Origin: Gimesia alba
GTDB lineage: Bacteria > Planctomycetota > Planctomycetia > Planctomycetales > Planctomycetaceae
NCBI RefSeq assembly: GCF_007744675.1
Contig: NZ_CP036269.1
Coordinates: forward strand, 7,385,917-7,449,916
DNA length: 64,000 bases
Direction: 5' to 3'
A program made the translations under genes and the position numbers. The notes under the pieces are model-generated. The model was not told the origin of the DNA. It saw nothing but the letters and a program-made list of their open reading frames with translations, and ran no database searches. Shown here piece by piece: positions 1 to 10,452 of this stretch (within the stretch, counting starts at the first letter, position 1; every line of letters starts with the position of its first letter).

Positions 1-1
1 C

Positions 2-892
2 ATCGACGCGAACCATGGTGACCAAGTCGCCAAACGACTCTGCTGGTTTGCTCAAAATCCCAGCTATTTTGTCGCCACCACGCTCATTGGAAACAATCTG
101 GCAAATGACCTGACCACGATTGCGATTTCCATTGGTGTCGCCGAGCTGTTTCAGCAGTCGGGTGGCTCTGCGGAAATTATCACAACGATTTTATTCACCC
201 CGATCATTTTTATTTTTGGAGAACTCGTTCCCAAAAACCTGTATTATCGGGCGCCGTCGATGCTTTTGAAACGGTACTGTTTCTGGTTTGATCTGTTTTA
301 TCGAGCCTTCTGGATCATTAGCGTTCCCCTGGTTTCGATCACACGCCTGCTGGAACGGTTCTCTCCTGATCGTAACAAACCCGCGCAGCTGGTGCTGGGA
401 CGCCAGAGACTGGCCAAAGTTTTGGAAGAGGGGCACCTCGAAGGTCTGCTTGGCAACTCGCAAAAACAACTGGTACGCGGGATGTTCAGCACGGCTGCGC
501 AATCCGTCCTCAAAGTTATGATTCCACTCAAGAAAATCACGGGGGTCACGCGGACAACAGAAGCCGCCGAAATCATCGAACTTGCCAAACAGAACCAGCT
601 TTCCTTTATCCCGATTCGCGCCCGTGGAAATCAGAGTGAATGGACGGCCTACATCAAACTGGTCGATCTGATTACTTCTCCCTCCCCGATCATCCCGGCC
701 GTCTATAATATGCCTCAATTACAAACTGATTTCAGTATGCTCGAATCACTCTACCTCTTGAGAAATTCCTCTTCCGCCTACGGGGCCGTTTATCAGAATG
801 GTACACAGATCGGCATCGTCAGCCAGCTCGATCTGGTGAATGCCCTCTGTTCCTCTGAAGGCCCCTTGATGTTAAATCCCCGCGCCTTATAA
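2..892 (+). CDS. CNNM/CorC-type membrane protein with CBS domains (5' partial)
   Basis: The reading frame is open from the first complete codon at position 2, so the start lies outside the window. The first 80 residues carry the hallmarks of the DUF21/CNNM membrane domain: a hydrophobic stretch with GNNLANDLTT, and GELVPKNLYYR just after the last membrane segment. The following 210 residues fit the cytoplasmic CBS-pair region of this family, ending in a short loop typical of the second CBS domain (IGIVSQLDLVNAL). Family members are linked to magnesium or cobalt resistance and efflux, and the protein would sit in the inner membrane. The specific ion is not visible from sequence. No other gene lies between it and metG. 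Confidence 0.8.
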   Translation: MDANHGDQVAKRLCWFAQNPSYFVATTLIGNNLANDLTTIAISIGVAELFQQSGGSAEIITTILFTPIIFIFGELVPKNLYYRAPSMLLKRYCFWFDLFYRAFWIISVPLVSITRLLERFSPDRNKPAQLVLGRQRLAKVLEEGHLEGLLGNSQKQLVRGMFSTAAQSVLKVMIPLKKITGVTRTTEAAEIIELAKQNQLSFIPIRARGNQSEWTAYIKLVDLITSPSPIIPAVYNMPQLQTDFSMLESLYLLRNSSSAYGAVYQNGTQIGIVSQLDLVNALCSSEGPLMLNPRAL

Positions 893-1109
893 CCTGGTTT
901 TTGCTGGTTTTCCGGCTCGATTGCGGGATCGGACCGACGGGCGTACAATCAACGCCCAGTAAAAGATCGGGATTCTCCGGGACACCGCAATCGTATGCAT
1001 CGGGCACAAATCGAAGACCATTCTTCTGAACCACCCTGCATTTCCCGTGTCTATTTGAAATAACGTTAGTATAGTCGTCGAAATAAATCTTTGTTGAGCC
1101 GGAATTATC

Positions 1110-3155
1110 ATGACCCAACGTCGCATTTTAGTCACCGCTGCCTTGCCTTATGCCAACGGTGATATTCATATTGGCCATCTCGTGGAATACATCCAGACCG
1201 ATATCTGGGTCCGATTCCAGAAACTGCGCGGACACAACTGCCGTTTCTTCTGCGCTGACGATACGCATGGCACCGCGATTATGATCCGCGCCCGACAGGA
1301 AGGCCGCTCTGAAGAAGCATTGATCGCGGATGTGCGTGAAAAACACATCGCCGACTTCACCGGCTTCAACATCGAATTCGATAATTACGGCAGCACCAAC
1401 AGCGAACAAAACCGCAAAATCTGTCACGAGATCTGGTCAGCGCTCCGCGAAGCAGGACTGGTCCATGAAAAAGAAGTGACCCAGTTATTCGACGTGCAGG
1501 AAAACACGTTCCTGGCAGATCGCTTTGTGAAGGGAACCTGCCCGAAGTGTAAAGCCACGGATCAGTACGGCGATAACTGTGACAAATGCGGCAGCACCTA
1601 CACACCAGCCGACCTGATTGACCCGGTCAGCACGCTTTCCGATACCACGCCGGAAGTTCGCACCGCCGATCATCTGTTCGTTCGCATTGAAGACTTGCAT
1701 CCGTTTCTGGAAGAGTGGACACAGTCCGGCGCACATCTGCAAACGGAAGTCGCCAACTATCTCAAAGGACACTTCTTAGGCGACCCGCTCCGCGACTGGG
1801 ATATCTCCCGCCCCGCACCCTACTTTGGTTTTGAAATTCCGGACAGCCCGGGCAATTACTGGTATGTCTGGTTTGATGCTCCCATTGGTTATATCGCCTC
1901 GACGCTCGAATGGTGTGAAAAGACGAATGAAGACTTCGACCAGTGGTGGAAGAATTCCGAAACCGAAGTTCATCACTTCATCGGCAAAGACATCACCTAC
2001 TTCCACACGCTGTTCTGGCCTGCGATGCTCAAAACTGCCGGCTTTAATCTGCCAGAGAAGGTCCACATTCACGGCTTCCTGACTGTGGACGGTGAGAAGA
2101 TGGCTAAAAGTAAAGGGACGTTCGTCAAAGCATCCACGTATCTGAATCACCTTGATCCTGCTTGCCTGCGTTACTATTACGCATCCAAGCTGGGATCGCG
2201 ACTGGATGATCTCGATCTGAATCTGGATGAATTTATTCAGAAAGTCAATTCGGATCTGGTCGGCAAAGTGGTCAATCTGGCCAGTCGCTCTGCCAAGTTT
2301 GTGGCGAATACGGGACTTTCCGAATCGTATCCGGACGACGGAGGTCTGTTTTCCCATGCAGCCAGTCAGAGTGAGACCATCGCGGCCGCTTATGAAAACT
2401 GTGACTATAATGGCGCCATGAGAGAAATTCTCGCATTGGCCGACCGCGCCAATAAATATGTCGAAGATCAAAAACCATGGGAACTGCGGAAAGACGAAAG
2501 CCGCCAGCAGGACCTGCAGGATATCTGCACAATCGCGCTGAATCTGTTTCGACAGATTGTGATTTACTTAAGCCCCGTACTTCCCAAACTGTCCGAACAA
2601 ACGGGCGACTTGTTGAATGATCCCATTACAAACTGGGATCAGGCCCAAACCCCATTGACCGGCACTGCCGTCAATAAATTCCAACACTTATTTAAACGTA
2701 TCGAAGAGAAACAGGTACAAGCCATGACTGATGAAGCAAAAGAAGAAGCCGCAGCAGCCGAGAGTGAAGCAGCCGCCTCGCAATGGAACGACAGCGGCGA
2801 AGCCCTCGAACAGGAACCGATGTCGGACGAATGCACGATTGACGACTTCGTGAAAGTCGACTTGCGTGTCGCCCGCATCGTGGAAGCGAATTCCGTTCCC
2901 GAAGCCAACAAGCTACTACAGCTGACACTCAGTCTGGGTGGTGATGAACGCCGCAATGTGTTTGCCGGTATTAAAAGCGCGTACAACCCGGAAGAGCTGG
3001 TCGGTCGATTGGTCATCTGCTGTGCGAACCTCAAGCCACGTAAAATGCGATTCGGTACCAGCGAAGGCATGGTCCTCGCCTCCGGTCCGGGCGGAAAAGA
3101 TGTTTTTCTGCTTTCCCCCGATGAAGGCGCCGTGCCCGGACAACGCGTCCACTAA
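1110..3155 (+). CDS. metG: methionyl-tRNA synthetase
   Basis: This cytoplasmic enzyme charges tRNA-Met with methionine. The class I signatures are clear: HIGH at residues 20-23 and KMAKS at about 330-334. A zinc knuckle with CPKC at 144-147 and CDKC about 13 residues later is the E. coli-type connective insertion. After an Ala/Glu-rich linker near residues 540-565, the last 110 residues form an EMAPII-like tRNA-binding/dimerisation domain beginning around [20 protein letters not shown]. At 681 residues it has the usual full length of the dimeric bacterial form. A strong hairpin terminator follows directly, so it is probably monocistronic or the last gene of its transcript. Confidence 0.97.
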   Translation: MTQRRILVTAALPYANGDIHIGHLVEYIQTDIWVRFQKLRGHNCRFFCADDTHGTAIMIRARQEGRSEEALIADVREKHIADFTGFNIEFDNYGSTNSEQNRKICHEIWSALREAGLVHEKEVTQLFDVQENTFLADRFVKGTCPKCKATDQYGDNCDKCGSTYTPADLIDPVSTLSDTTPEVRTADHLFVRIEDLHPFLEEWTQSGAHLQTEVANYLKGHFLGDPLRDWDISRPAPYFGFEIPDSPGNYWYVWFDAPIGYIASTLEWCEKTNEDFDQWWKNSETEVHHFIGKDITYFHTLFWPAMLKTAGFNLPEKVHIHGFLTVDGEKMAKSKGTFVKASTYLNHLDPACLRYYYASKLGSRLDDLDLNLDEFIQKVNSDLVGKVVNLASRSAKFVANTGLSESYPDDGGLFSHAASQSETIAAAYENCDYNGAMREILALADRANKYVEDQKPWELRKDESRQQDLQDICTIALNLFRQIVIYLSPVLPKLSEQTGDLLNDPITNWDQAQTPLTGTAVNKFQHLFKRIEEKQVQAMTDEAKEEAAAAESEAAASQWNDSGEALEQEPMSDECTIDDFVKVDLRVARIVEANSVPEANKLLQLTLSLGGDERRNVFAGIKSAYNPEELVGRLVICCANLKPRKMRFGTSEGMVLASGPGGKDVFLLSPDEGAVPGQRVH

Positions 3156-3182
3156 AAGATGCATCTGAAATCAGATTCTCTC

Positions 3183-3222
3183 ACAAGCCATCAGAGAACA
3201 CTCTGGTGGCTTGTCTTATTTT
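3183..3222 (+). terminator. rho-independent terminator after metG
   Basis: ACAAGCCATCAGAG pairs with CTCTGGTGGCTTGT across a 4-nt loop; the 14-bp stem has one G-U type mismatch and is followed by CTTATTTT. It lies 28 bp after the metG stop codon. Confidence 0.85.
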
Positions 3223-3256
3223 ACTCCCCAATCACTTAAAAAATACATGACCTACA

Positions 3257-4351
3257 TCAGGGACTCTTCTGCACTGGATGGCCGAGAAGACCATACCGCT
3301 TTCCCTTCTGTGAAACAGTCCAGAAGAACGCAGCTAAAGTACCGTTCTTAACAACGGGTGTAATATGGCCACTATAGATCACATTCCGAGGCTGGTCGCC
3401 GGGTTGCAGATAGCGCTCATTTTTCTGAAAGGACTGGAAGGGCCCCTCGGGACAGGGCGAAACCAGATGCGCAATTTGGGCACCTCCCTTAAAGAAATGT
3501 TCGATCACAAACAGATGGTAAGCACCTTCAACGAACGTCGCTCCTGTTAACTCCTGAGCACGAACAGTTTTGGGAGGTGGCGCAACGACGACCGCATTCG
3601 ACCAGGAGTCGAACTGCATTGGATCAGACGATGTTCGATGGATTATCTGATAGCCGTTCGGTCCCGCCGTACGATGATATAAATGAAACTGGTCACAAGT
3701 GGCATCGCTTACGAGCGCAGTATCGTCATCTTCTCCTACAAGATCCGAAATCGGTTGCTCTGTTTTATTCCAGGGAATTTGTTCCGGATCATTGTTGGAA
3801 TAAGCCAGGCCAACACTGCGACGGGTAAATTTCTCTGTTCGGCGTGCGCTGAAAGGACACAAAATCTTCCCATCCTTCAGTGTTGCTGCGACAGGACTGG
3901 CGACGCCATGAAGATCGTAAGCTTCTGTCGTGCTCCCTTTGCGGATCGCCACTCCGTGATAGTGCCAGTTCGATAAATCCTTACTCGAAAAAAGATGGAT
4001 CTCGGATTCATATGTATTGGGATGATATTTGCTGTTTAAGGAAATCACATCGGTCAGCAGGTAATACTTTCTCTTCGCAGGATGCCAGACAATCGTATGC
4101 TCACGCAGACTGGCCTCTCCCATGTCAGACCGCTTTGTCAATTCCACCTTATATTGTCTGCTAACGTCATAGTTTACGAAAGAATCTGCGCACACCGTTC
4201 CTTCTAAAAGAACAAACAGCGCGACCAGCCTGAATAAGGAAAGTCTCACCAGGTCAGTTTGTCTCCACCAGAAAACGACATCTTTTTTCAGCAACCATTT
4301 CAACATCCCGGGCTCATCTCCAGCAGGATGGCTTTCATTTATGATAGCCAC
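3257..4351 (-). CDS. exported five-bladed beta-propeller (GH43-like) protein
   Basis: The N-terminus has a basic segment and a hydrophobic core (residues about 36-55), suggesting Sec export; a start at the internal Met of MLKWLLKK (residue 17) is also possible. The rest resembles the glycosyl hydrolase family 43/62/32 beta-propeller fold. Blades carry repeats of the type HTIVWHPAKRKYYLLTD, IHLFSSKDLSNWHYHG, VASPVAATLKDGKILCPFSA and HLYHRTAG, each giving an ordered series of W/Y-rich strands with acidic residues at blade tips. Such proteins act on plant or algal polysaccharides, but I cannot identify the substrate or confirm the catalytic acids. It is convergent with metG and shares the terminator region. 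Confidence 0.6.
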   Translation of the reverse strand: MAIINESHPAGDEPGMLKWLLKKDVVFWWRQTDLVRLSLFRLVALFVLLEGTVCADSFVNYDVSRQYKVELTKRSDMGEASLREHTIVWHPAKRKYYLLTDVISLNSKYHPNTYESEIHLFSSKDLSNWHYHGVAIRKGSTTEAYDLHGVASPVAATLKDGKILCPFSARRTEKFTRRSVGLAYSNNDPEQIPWNKTEQPISDLVGEDDDTALVSDATCDQFHLYHRTAGPNGYQIIHRTSSDPMQFDSWSNAVVVAPPPKTVRAQELTGATFVEGAYHLFVIEHFFKGGAQIAHLVSPCPEGPFQSFQKNERYLQPGDQPRNVIYSGHITPVVKNGTLAAFFWTVSQKGKRYGLLGHPVQKSP

Positions 4352-4860
4352 GGTTCATAGAATCGGAGGTAAATCTCAGCCCATTATAAACGGACTTTAT
4401 CAGTTCTGAAACGAGACGCACTTTGCCCAACCCGAACAACCAATACACACCGCAAACTCTCGCCGACCCCCAATCCCCTTAACAACAAACGTAGCCCGAT
4501 CCACCTCAAATAAGGGATTTCACTTAATTTCTTCAAAGCTCCTCAAGCGCAATCAGTTCAATCGATCCATTCATCACAGAACGGCACCTGAACTATAAAT
4601 TCTCCTGAAATTAAATTGACTACCAACATAAAAAACATAGATTTTCGATGGCCAGTCAGTCGGCGTCCCTTCTGATACAGGCTAATGCAATCTGGAATCT
4701 GAGCTGTGATTTATAATAACAGACATCACACACTTTCAATCCAGTAGCGCTTAGAGTTCTCATGCTTTCCCGAGGGGAAGAATCAAGGGGGGACTCCTGG
4801 TAACACTTTCAAACAACACTAATGTGTTAGACACATTTGTAAAAAACTCGGAGAAGGGCA
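4352..4860. other. intergenic region before the pseudopilin gene
   Basis: About 510 bp between a leftward gene and the rightward pseudopilin gene. It must hold both promoters. I see no coding potential and no strong hairpin. A purine-rich GGAGAAGGG lies directly before the pseudopilin ATG and serves as its ribosome binding site. Confidence 0.5.
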
Positions 4861-5382
4861 ATGATTAAAACAACACAACAAAGAGGAAGACGTGCGGGTT
4901 TCACACTCGTCGAAGTCCTGATTGTAGTCGTGATTCTGGGGATCTTGGCTGCAACAGTATTACCACAATTTACATCAACGAATGATGACGCCAAAGAGTC
5001 TGTACTCGTACAGGATTTGCAGACACTACGTAGTCAGATTCAACTGTATAAGTTCCAGCACAACGGAAAATATCCTGCCGACGGTTCAACCAAAACCGAC
5101 GATTTCCGTGATGCATTGTTGCTTGCCAGCGACAAAGATGGCACAACAGGTGCCGTCGGAACCAAGCCATTCGGTCCTTACCTGATTGGTAACGTTCCTC
5201 CTAACCCTTACACGGGTGGTCGTGGAATCATGATCGTGACTGACGTACCTGGTACCGATGCCGACGAAACTGCCAAAGACGGCGACGAAATTGTCGGTTG
5301 GATTTATAATCCTGCGACCGGCGAAATCAAAGGAAATAATGAAGGTACTGCCGCAGATGGTAGCGACCTGGACAGCTTCTAG
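4861..5382 (+). CDS. type II secretion major pseudopilin-like protein
   Basis: The first 40 residues are a class III prepilin signal: basic leader, then cleavage before F in RRAGFTLVEVLIVVVILGIL, with the conserved Glu at position +5 of the mature protein. The hydrophobic stretch continues into the long N-terminal helix and then a globular domain with the GspG-like pattern of alternate charge and a YPADG loop. It is 173 residues, near the usual length of major pseudopilins. It is probably processed by a prepilin peptidase and assembled into a pseudopilus spanning the periplasm. No other secretion genes are adjacent, so it stands alone as is common in planctomycetes. A clear terminator follows. 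Confidence 0.85.
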   Translation: MIKTTQQRGRRAGFTLVEVLIVVVILGILAATVLPQFTSTNDDAKESVLVQDLQTLRSQIQLYKFQHNGKYPADGSTKTDDFRDALLLASDKDGTTGAVGTKPFGPYLIGNVPPNPYTGGRGIMIVTDVPGTDADETAKDGDEIVGWIYNPATGEIKGNNEGTAADGSDLDSF

Positions 5383-5449
5383 AGAGCAGAACCCGCCAAC
5401 TCTAAAATAGTGGTGGACGACTCTCCATAATGAAGAATGAACTTAAAAG

Positions 5450-5488
5450 ACCCCTTATACGAGGAATCGTGTAAGGGGTTCTTTTTTT
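5450..5488 (+). terminator. rho-independent terminator after pseudopilin gene
   Basis: ACCCCTTATACGA pairs with TCGTGTAAGGGGT over a short loop (12 of 13 pairs, the other a wobble), followed by a run of seven T. Confidence 0.9.
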
Positions 5489-5617
5489 GAACTGTCGAAT
5501 AGAGTTGCTTTTCCGTGCCAATTGCTTTTAAGTATAAATGAAACATCTGGTAAACAGATCCGGCAGTATCACGCTCAGTCAGCGGAACTTACTGCGGATC
5601 CAGAAAGGCAACTTGAT

Positions 5618-7123
5618 ATGCAATTCTTTAAGATTTCCGCCTCATTCATTCTGGCACTGTGCTTCACAACAGCCTTGTACTCTGCAGAAAACACAGAACA
5701 GAAACCGTCTCCAGAGCGGCCTAATATTATGGTGGTCCTCTGTGATGATCTGGGTTATGGCGATCTTGCCTGTTATGGTCACCCGGTCATCAAAAGTCCC
5801 AATATCGACCGTTTTGCACAAGAAGGTCTGAAGCTGACCAGCTGTTATGCCGCACATCCAAACTGTTCTCCTTCACGGACCGGCCTGATGACGGGCCGTA
5901 CTCCGTTCCGCGTTGGCGTCTTTAACTGGATTCCCATGTACTCCCCGATGCATGTACGCAAACGGGAAATCACTATCGCGACATTATTGCGACAAGCCGG
6001 ATATGCCACCTGTCACACGGGCAAATGGCATCTCAACGGCAAGTTCAATCTGGTCGGTCAACCTCAACCTTCTGATCACGGATTTGACCACTGGTTTTCC
6101 ACTCAGAACAATGCCCTGCCGACTCACGAAAATCCGTTCAATTTTGTCAGAAACGGGAAACCCGTTGGACCGCAGAAAGGCTATGCGGCCCAACTCGTCG
6201 CCGATGAAGCCGAGGACTGGCTCGTGAACCTGCGCGATAAAGAAAAACCGTTCTTCATGTTTGTCTGTTTTCACGAACCACACGAACCGATCGCCAGTGC
6301 AGAACGATTCCGTAAACTATATACCGCGCCCGAAGGCTCCACCCTGCCCGCACATCACGGCAATGTCACTCAGATGGATGACGCCTTTGGCCGCATCCTG
6401 AAAACGCTCGAAGACCAAAAACTTCGCGATAATACGTTAATCATCTTCACCAGCGATAACGGCCCGGCGATCACCAGACGCCATCCGCACGGTTCCTCTG
6501 GGCCGCTCCGCGATAAAAAAGGGGCCACCTATGAAGGGGGCATTCGTGTCCCCGGAATTGTGCAATGGCCCGCTCATGTCAAACCGGGAACCACCAGCGA
6601 TGTCCCCGTGTGTGGCGTTGATATTCTGCCGACTCTCTGTGCAGCCGCGAATATTCCCGTTCCCACAGACCGTGTCCTGGATGGCACGAATATTCTGCCG
6701 CTCTTGAAAGGGGAGCCGCTCAAACGCGCGAAACCCCTGTATTGGCAGTTCAATCGGGCACGCAACGAGCCGAAAGTCGTCATTCGCGATGGCGAATGGA
6801 AACTGCTGGCACGGCTGGATGTTCCCACTCCCAAACCTTCGGGCAGCATCACCGAACAGGAACTCATCGATCTGAAACGGGCGAAGCTCACCGGCTTCGA
6901 ACTGTATCACATTCAGGATGACATCGCCGAAACCACCGATCGCTCAGAGAGTGAACGGGAGATCTTCGAAAAAATGAAACAGCAGATGCAGGACATTTAC
7001 GAAGAAGTTCAGGCCGAAGCGCCTCTCTGGCCCGCCTGGGAGAGATCTGGTTACGAAGGCAAAATCATTTCCGAATATTACCGCAAGCAGACGGCCCAAA
7101 AGAAACAGAAACAAAAACCGTGA
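5618..7123 (+). CDS. exported formylglycine-dependent sulfatase
   Basis: The ATG at 5618 follows AAAGG by about 8 nt and starts a good signal peptide (MQFFKISASFILALCFTTA), so I prefer it over the upstream in-frame Met at 5522. The mature protein begins with the sulfatase metal site (NIMVVLCDDLGYGDL, residues 36-50). The catalytic cysteine is at residue 83 within CSPSR, the C-x-P-x-R motif that is modified to formylglycine. GKWHL and SDNGP further on are standard active-site blocks. At 501 residues it is typical of arylsulfatase A-like enzymes of planctomycetes, which desulfate algal polysaccharides. Substrate cannot be read from sequence. Modification would need a formylglycine-generating enzyme elsewhere or the relative at 40,408. 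Confidence 0.93.
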   Translation: MQFFKISASFILALCFTTALYSAENTEQKPSPERPNIMVVLCDDLGYGDLACYGHPVIKSPNIDRFAQEGLKLTSCYAAHPNCSPSRTGLMTGRTPFRVGVFNWIPMYSPMHVRKREITIATLLRQAGYATCHTGKWHLNGKFNLVGQPQPSDHGFDHWFSTQNNALPTHENPFNFVRNGKPVGPQKGYAAQLVADEAEDWLVNLRDKEKPFFMFVCFHEPHEPIASAERFRKLYTAPEGSTLPAHHGNVTQMDDAFGRILKTLEDQKLRDNTLIIFTSDNGPAITRRHPHGSSGPLRDKKGATYEGGIRVPGIVQWPAHVKPGTTSDVPVCGVDILPTLCAAANIPVPTDRVLDGTNILPLLKGEPLKRAKPLYWQFNRARNEPKVVIRDGEWKLLARLDVPTPKPSGSITEQELIDLKRAKLTGFELYHIQDDIAETTDRSESEREIFEKMKQQMQDIYEEVQAEAPLWPAWERSGYEGKIISEYYRKQTAQKKQKQKP

Positions 7124-7421
7124 AGCCGCGTGTCGGTTATAGAACAGACGACCCAACCCCGGCGTAGGGGCTGACCCATGTGTCAGCCCGCAAGGTTCGC
7201 CTTGAAGACATCGCCCGCATACACACAATCAGGCCAGTTACATCAGATCGGTTTTTAACAGTCCGAACATTGCCAGGCGGGGCGACACATGGGTCGCCCC
7301 CTACACGACGATGACAGGGCCTACCCCCTGAATGGTTTGATTGATAACAGTTCCGCGACTTCCCATTCACCGTTGGGCAAGCCAACGGTGCCACCTGAAA
7401 CTGTGATCCAATCAGAGCGAC
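7124..7421. repeat. hairpin-rich intergenic region with dispersed repeat
   Basis: This gap between convergent genes holds several inverted repeats: GGGGCGAC with GTCGCCCC near 7275-7300, GCTGAC with GTCAGC near 7168-7190, and CACCGTTGG with CCAACGGTG at 7368-7391. The last, with its flank from about 7335 to 7396, is nearly identical to 18,407-18,466. These look like dispersed extragenic palindromes; they may also end transcription from both sides. Confidence 0.6.
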
Positions 7422-9923
7422 TTAGTGGTTAAACAGGAATTCGCGGCTGTTGCTGATGGCCCACATCACATCCTGGTAGCCTTCCCGCTTATCTTTCGAA
7501 CTTTTGACGATCTGATCGCAGTTTGCCAGTTCCTGTTTTGTGGGATATCTGCTGAAGGCGGCCAGATACATTTCGGTGAAGACCTCATGATCGGGGGCTT
7601 TTGCTTTCAACAACTGTTCAATCCGTCCATTCTTCGTTGCCAGCTTTTGATTGATCAATTTGCCGTTGGCTACCTGCAGCACTTGCGCCAGATTCGGCTG
7701 GCTGGTGCGTTCACACTCGCAGGTGATGACGCGCTTGGGGCGTCCCAGTGTATCCAAGAAGTACGAAGTATAGTTCGGGTCGGGCAGTTCAATCGCCCGC
7801 GTTCCCTCAGGCACACCGCGGAATCGTTCCTGAGCGCCGGTAAGATCGTCGATCGCATCCAGCATCACTTCTGCCGGCAAGCGTTTTACATTGAAATGCG
7901 TATAGAAACGAGTCTTCGCGACATTTTCGGGTAGTGGCTCTGAAGACAACTGATAAGCCCGCGAATTCATGATCGCCCGCATCAACTCTTTCAGGTTATA
8001 CCCGGACTCCACAAAATGATCGGCGAGTGCCTCCAGCAGTTCCGGATTCGAAGCCGGGTTGGTTTCCCGCATGTCATCAATGGGTTCAATAAAGCCGGAA
8101 CCCATATAGTAAGACCAGAAACGGTTCACCATGTTTTTCGAAAACAGACGATTATCAGGCGCAGTAATCCAGCGTGCCAGAGGACGCCGAAAATCACGAT
8201 ACGAGGTCACGTCGATCGGCTCACCCATTAACGGAGTTGGCTCCATCGTTTTCCGTGTCCGTGGATGACGAATTGAACCGCTGCCTTTCACTTTGATCAC
8301 CGTGTCTGCCCCCAATGCACCGAAATCGACGCTGGCTTTATTGCCCACGCGCGTGAAGAATGCAGCCAGACTGTAATAGTCTTTCTGGCTGTAAACCTCA
8401 AACGGATGATGGTGACACTTCGCACATTGCAGACGCACTCCTAAGAAGATCTGCGAAGTTGCTTCAGCCAGATCTTCCGGTTTGGTCGCAATCTTGAAAT
8501 AGTTAGCAGGTCCATTCTCATAAATCGAACCTTGTGCTGTAATGATCTCGGTCACGAAATCATTCACCGGCTTGTTCTCACGCAAGGACTGACGAATCCA
8601 GTTCGAAAACGCCCACATGCCGCCATCACCGACTTTATTCCGGTTAATTCGCAGCAAATCGCCCCATTTCATCCCCCAATACGCACTCCATGATTCCACA
8701 TACACATCACGTGCCGGATCGCCGGTGAGACCCAGCAGTTCGTCTACCAGCTGACTCCGTTTGTCGGGAGCTTTGGAAGCCAGAAATGCCTTTACTTTTT
8801 CCGGTGCCGGTAAAGTACCAATCGTGTCCAGAAACGCACGGCGGATGAACACTTCGTCTGAACAAAGCGGAGATGGCTCAACGCCGAGTTGCTCGAAGCG
8901 TTTTTTAATATGCTCGTCAATAAAGTTATTCGGTTTGAAATCAGCCAGATTAACCTTTGATTTGTAAGGCGAAACGACCGTCGAAATTTTTGCCTGGCCC
9001 ATATACCGCACCATAATCGCGGTCTGGCCTGGACCCTGAATTTCGACTTTCCCCCGTGGCGAAACCGTCGCAATATTTTCGATCAGGCTGTCATACTGAG
9101 CCAGCGCAGTCACATCCTGTTTGGAACCATCACTATACTCGGCAATCACTCGCAACTGCTGGACGTCCCCTTTTTTGTAACGCCGCGACATGGGAGTCAG
9201 TTCCATGCCAACCACTTTGGGTTCCTTGTCGTCGATTTCGCTCACCGCTTCGGAAATCCAAGTCTGCATGATTCGATACTCATACGAATCTTTCGCAAAT
9301 CGTCTTCCCCCGCCATGGGCGATCGCCATCGACGCTTTCTGAAGTATCAGACTTTTCTCAGGCTGCAAAATGGAAATCCGGCGCTGCCGGTCATCGCGGG
9401 CAATCTCGGGATAATCCTGCTCGGGAGCATAACCAAACAAAGATAACTTGAAGCCCCCTTTACCGAACTGAGACGCATGACAACCTCCCAGACTGCAACC
9501 CCCTTTATTTAGAACAGGAACCACATCTTTGACAAAGCTGGCGTTCTTTCCATTCGGAGTCGGTTTCACGGTCACGGAAATTTCGCGTTTCTTGCCAGCA
9601 TGTTCCACCTGAATTTTTCCGTCGCCAAAACCAACCGGACGTACGAGACCTTCCGAGTTCACTTCCACGATTTTCGGTGTCAGACTGGTAAAACGCGACT
9701 GATGTGTCAGGTCGCCAACAATTTTTCCGTCCTGTAACACGGGGACCTGAATCTGGAAATAATCCAGCAGACCAGTCAACGTCGTTTTTTCCGGCGAAAC
9801 CTGAAACGGTATTTCAGCCGCTTCGCCTGTATTCAGTATGAACGAACAGACCGCAAAGGAAACAACAACCAGCATCCGGTTGAGCATGTAATTTCTCTTC
9901 AAGTGAGTCTTCCAGTTCTTCAT
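7422..9923 (-). CDS. DUF1549/DUF1553 secreted cytochrome-like protein
   Basis: A signal peptide (hydrophobic core about residues 13-32) precedes a bacterial Ig-like region (about 40-120). A short cytochrome-type segment with CSLGGCH at residues 143-149 follows. Then comes DUF1549, starting near IDEHIKKRFEQLGVEPSPLC, which includes the CAKCHHHPFE haem-like motif, and DUF1553, with RRPLARWITAPDNRLFSKN and NRFWSYYMGSGFIEPIDDMR. The 833-residue length suits the family. These proteins are a planctomycete and verrucomicrobial speciality, nearly always paired with a DUF1501 gene, as here with the divergent gene at 10,453. Their biochemical role is not settled; redox or polysaccharide degradation has been proposed. 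It probably acts in the periplasm. Confidence 0.92.
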   Translation of the reverse strand: MKNWKTHLKRNYMLNRMLVVVSFAVCSFILNTGEAAEIPFQVSPEKTTLTGLLDYFQIQVPVLQDGKIVGDLTHQSRFTSLTPKIVEVNSEGLVRPVGFGDGKIQVEHAGKKREISVTVKPTPNGKNASFVKDVVPVLNKGGCSLGGCHASQFGKGGFKLSLFGYAPEQDYPEIARDDRQRRISILQPEKSLILQKASMAIAHGGGRRFAKDSYEYRIMQTWISEAVSEIDDKEPKVVGMELTPMSRRYKKGDVQQLRVIAEYSDGSKQDVTALAQYDSLIENIATVSPRGKVEIQGPGQTAIMVRYMGQAKISTVVSPYKSKVNLADFKPNNFIDEHIKKRFEQLGVEPSPLCSDEVFIRRAFLDTIGTLPAPEKVKAFLASKAPDKRSQLVDELLGLTGDPARDVYVESWSAYWGMKWGDLLRINRNKVGDGGMWAFSNWIRQSLRENKPVNDFVTEIITAQGSIYENGPANYFKIATKPEDLAEATSQIFLGVRLQCAKCHHHPFEVYSQKDYYSLAAFFTRVGNKASVDFGALGADTVIKVKGSGSIRHPRTRKTMEPTPLMGEPIDVTSYRDFRRPLARWITAPDNRLFSKNMVNRFWSYYMGSGFIEPIDDMRETNPASNPELLEALADHFVESGYNLKELMRAIMNSRAYQLSSEPLPENVAKTRFYTHFNVKRLPAEVMLDAIDDLTGAQERFRGVPEGTRAIELPDPNYTSYFLDTLGRPKRVITCECERTSQPNLAQVLQVANGKLINQKLATKNGRIEQLLKAKAPDHEVFTEMYLAAFSRYPTKQELANCDQIVKSSKDKREGYQDVMWAISNSREFLFNH

Positions 9924-10452
9924 GAGATCAACTCTCTTTATGTTTGCAGTTTGCCATTAGGAAACGGACCCGTATGGGAATGTGACTAACGGAAAATGTA
10001 TGACATCGCAAAGTCAGCGCCTTGCACAGGCGAGGTTGGCAGGTCGGGTGCAGTATCAGGTGGGAATTCAATGGCCTAACATAAAGGACCATTTATACTT
10101 AAATATACTAAAAAACAAAACAAAAGCAAAAAAAAACTCTGTTTTTTAGCAATATTTTTTAATAGGGTAGGATGAGATGAGAACTTATCCTTTATACACT
10201 AATCGGATGCAGAACTCACCTGCTCCTCTTATTTTACCGCTATATTTTAAACCGATCAAGGAATGAATTTTTTGAAAGCCGAATTCCTTCTTATTAATTT
10301 CCTGCATTGAGGCCGATTTTATATTTGCCTACCTTACATAAACGGTTACAATTATGTTAGTTATCTTTCCAAATATGTTAACGACATAATAATAGTCCCT
10401 CCAAATAACTTCCCGCCTAGACACGGGGCCCTGCCACAATAAGGAGTTTCTG
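9924..10452. promoter_or_regulatory. divergent promoter region of the DUF1549/DUF1501 pair
   Basis: 529 bp separate the divergent genes. The part from about 10,080 to 10,400 is strongly AT-rich with A/T runs, unlike the neighbouring coding DNA. Both promoters must lie here. I cannot place -35 and -10 boxes with confidence, and see no ORF. AAGGAG precedes the DUF1501 ATG. Confidence 0.5.

Noticed and set aside
1776-2471. Long minus-strand ORF (231 codons) inside metG
   Set aside because: Shadow of metG; no protein features.
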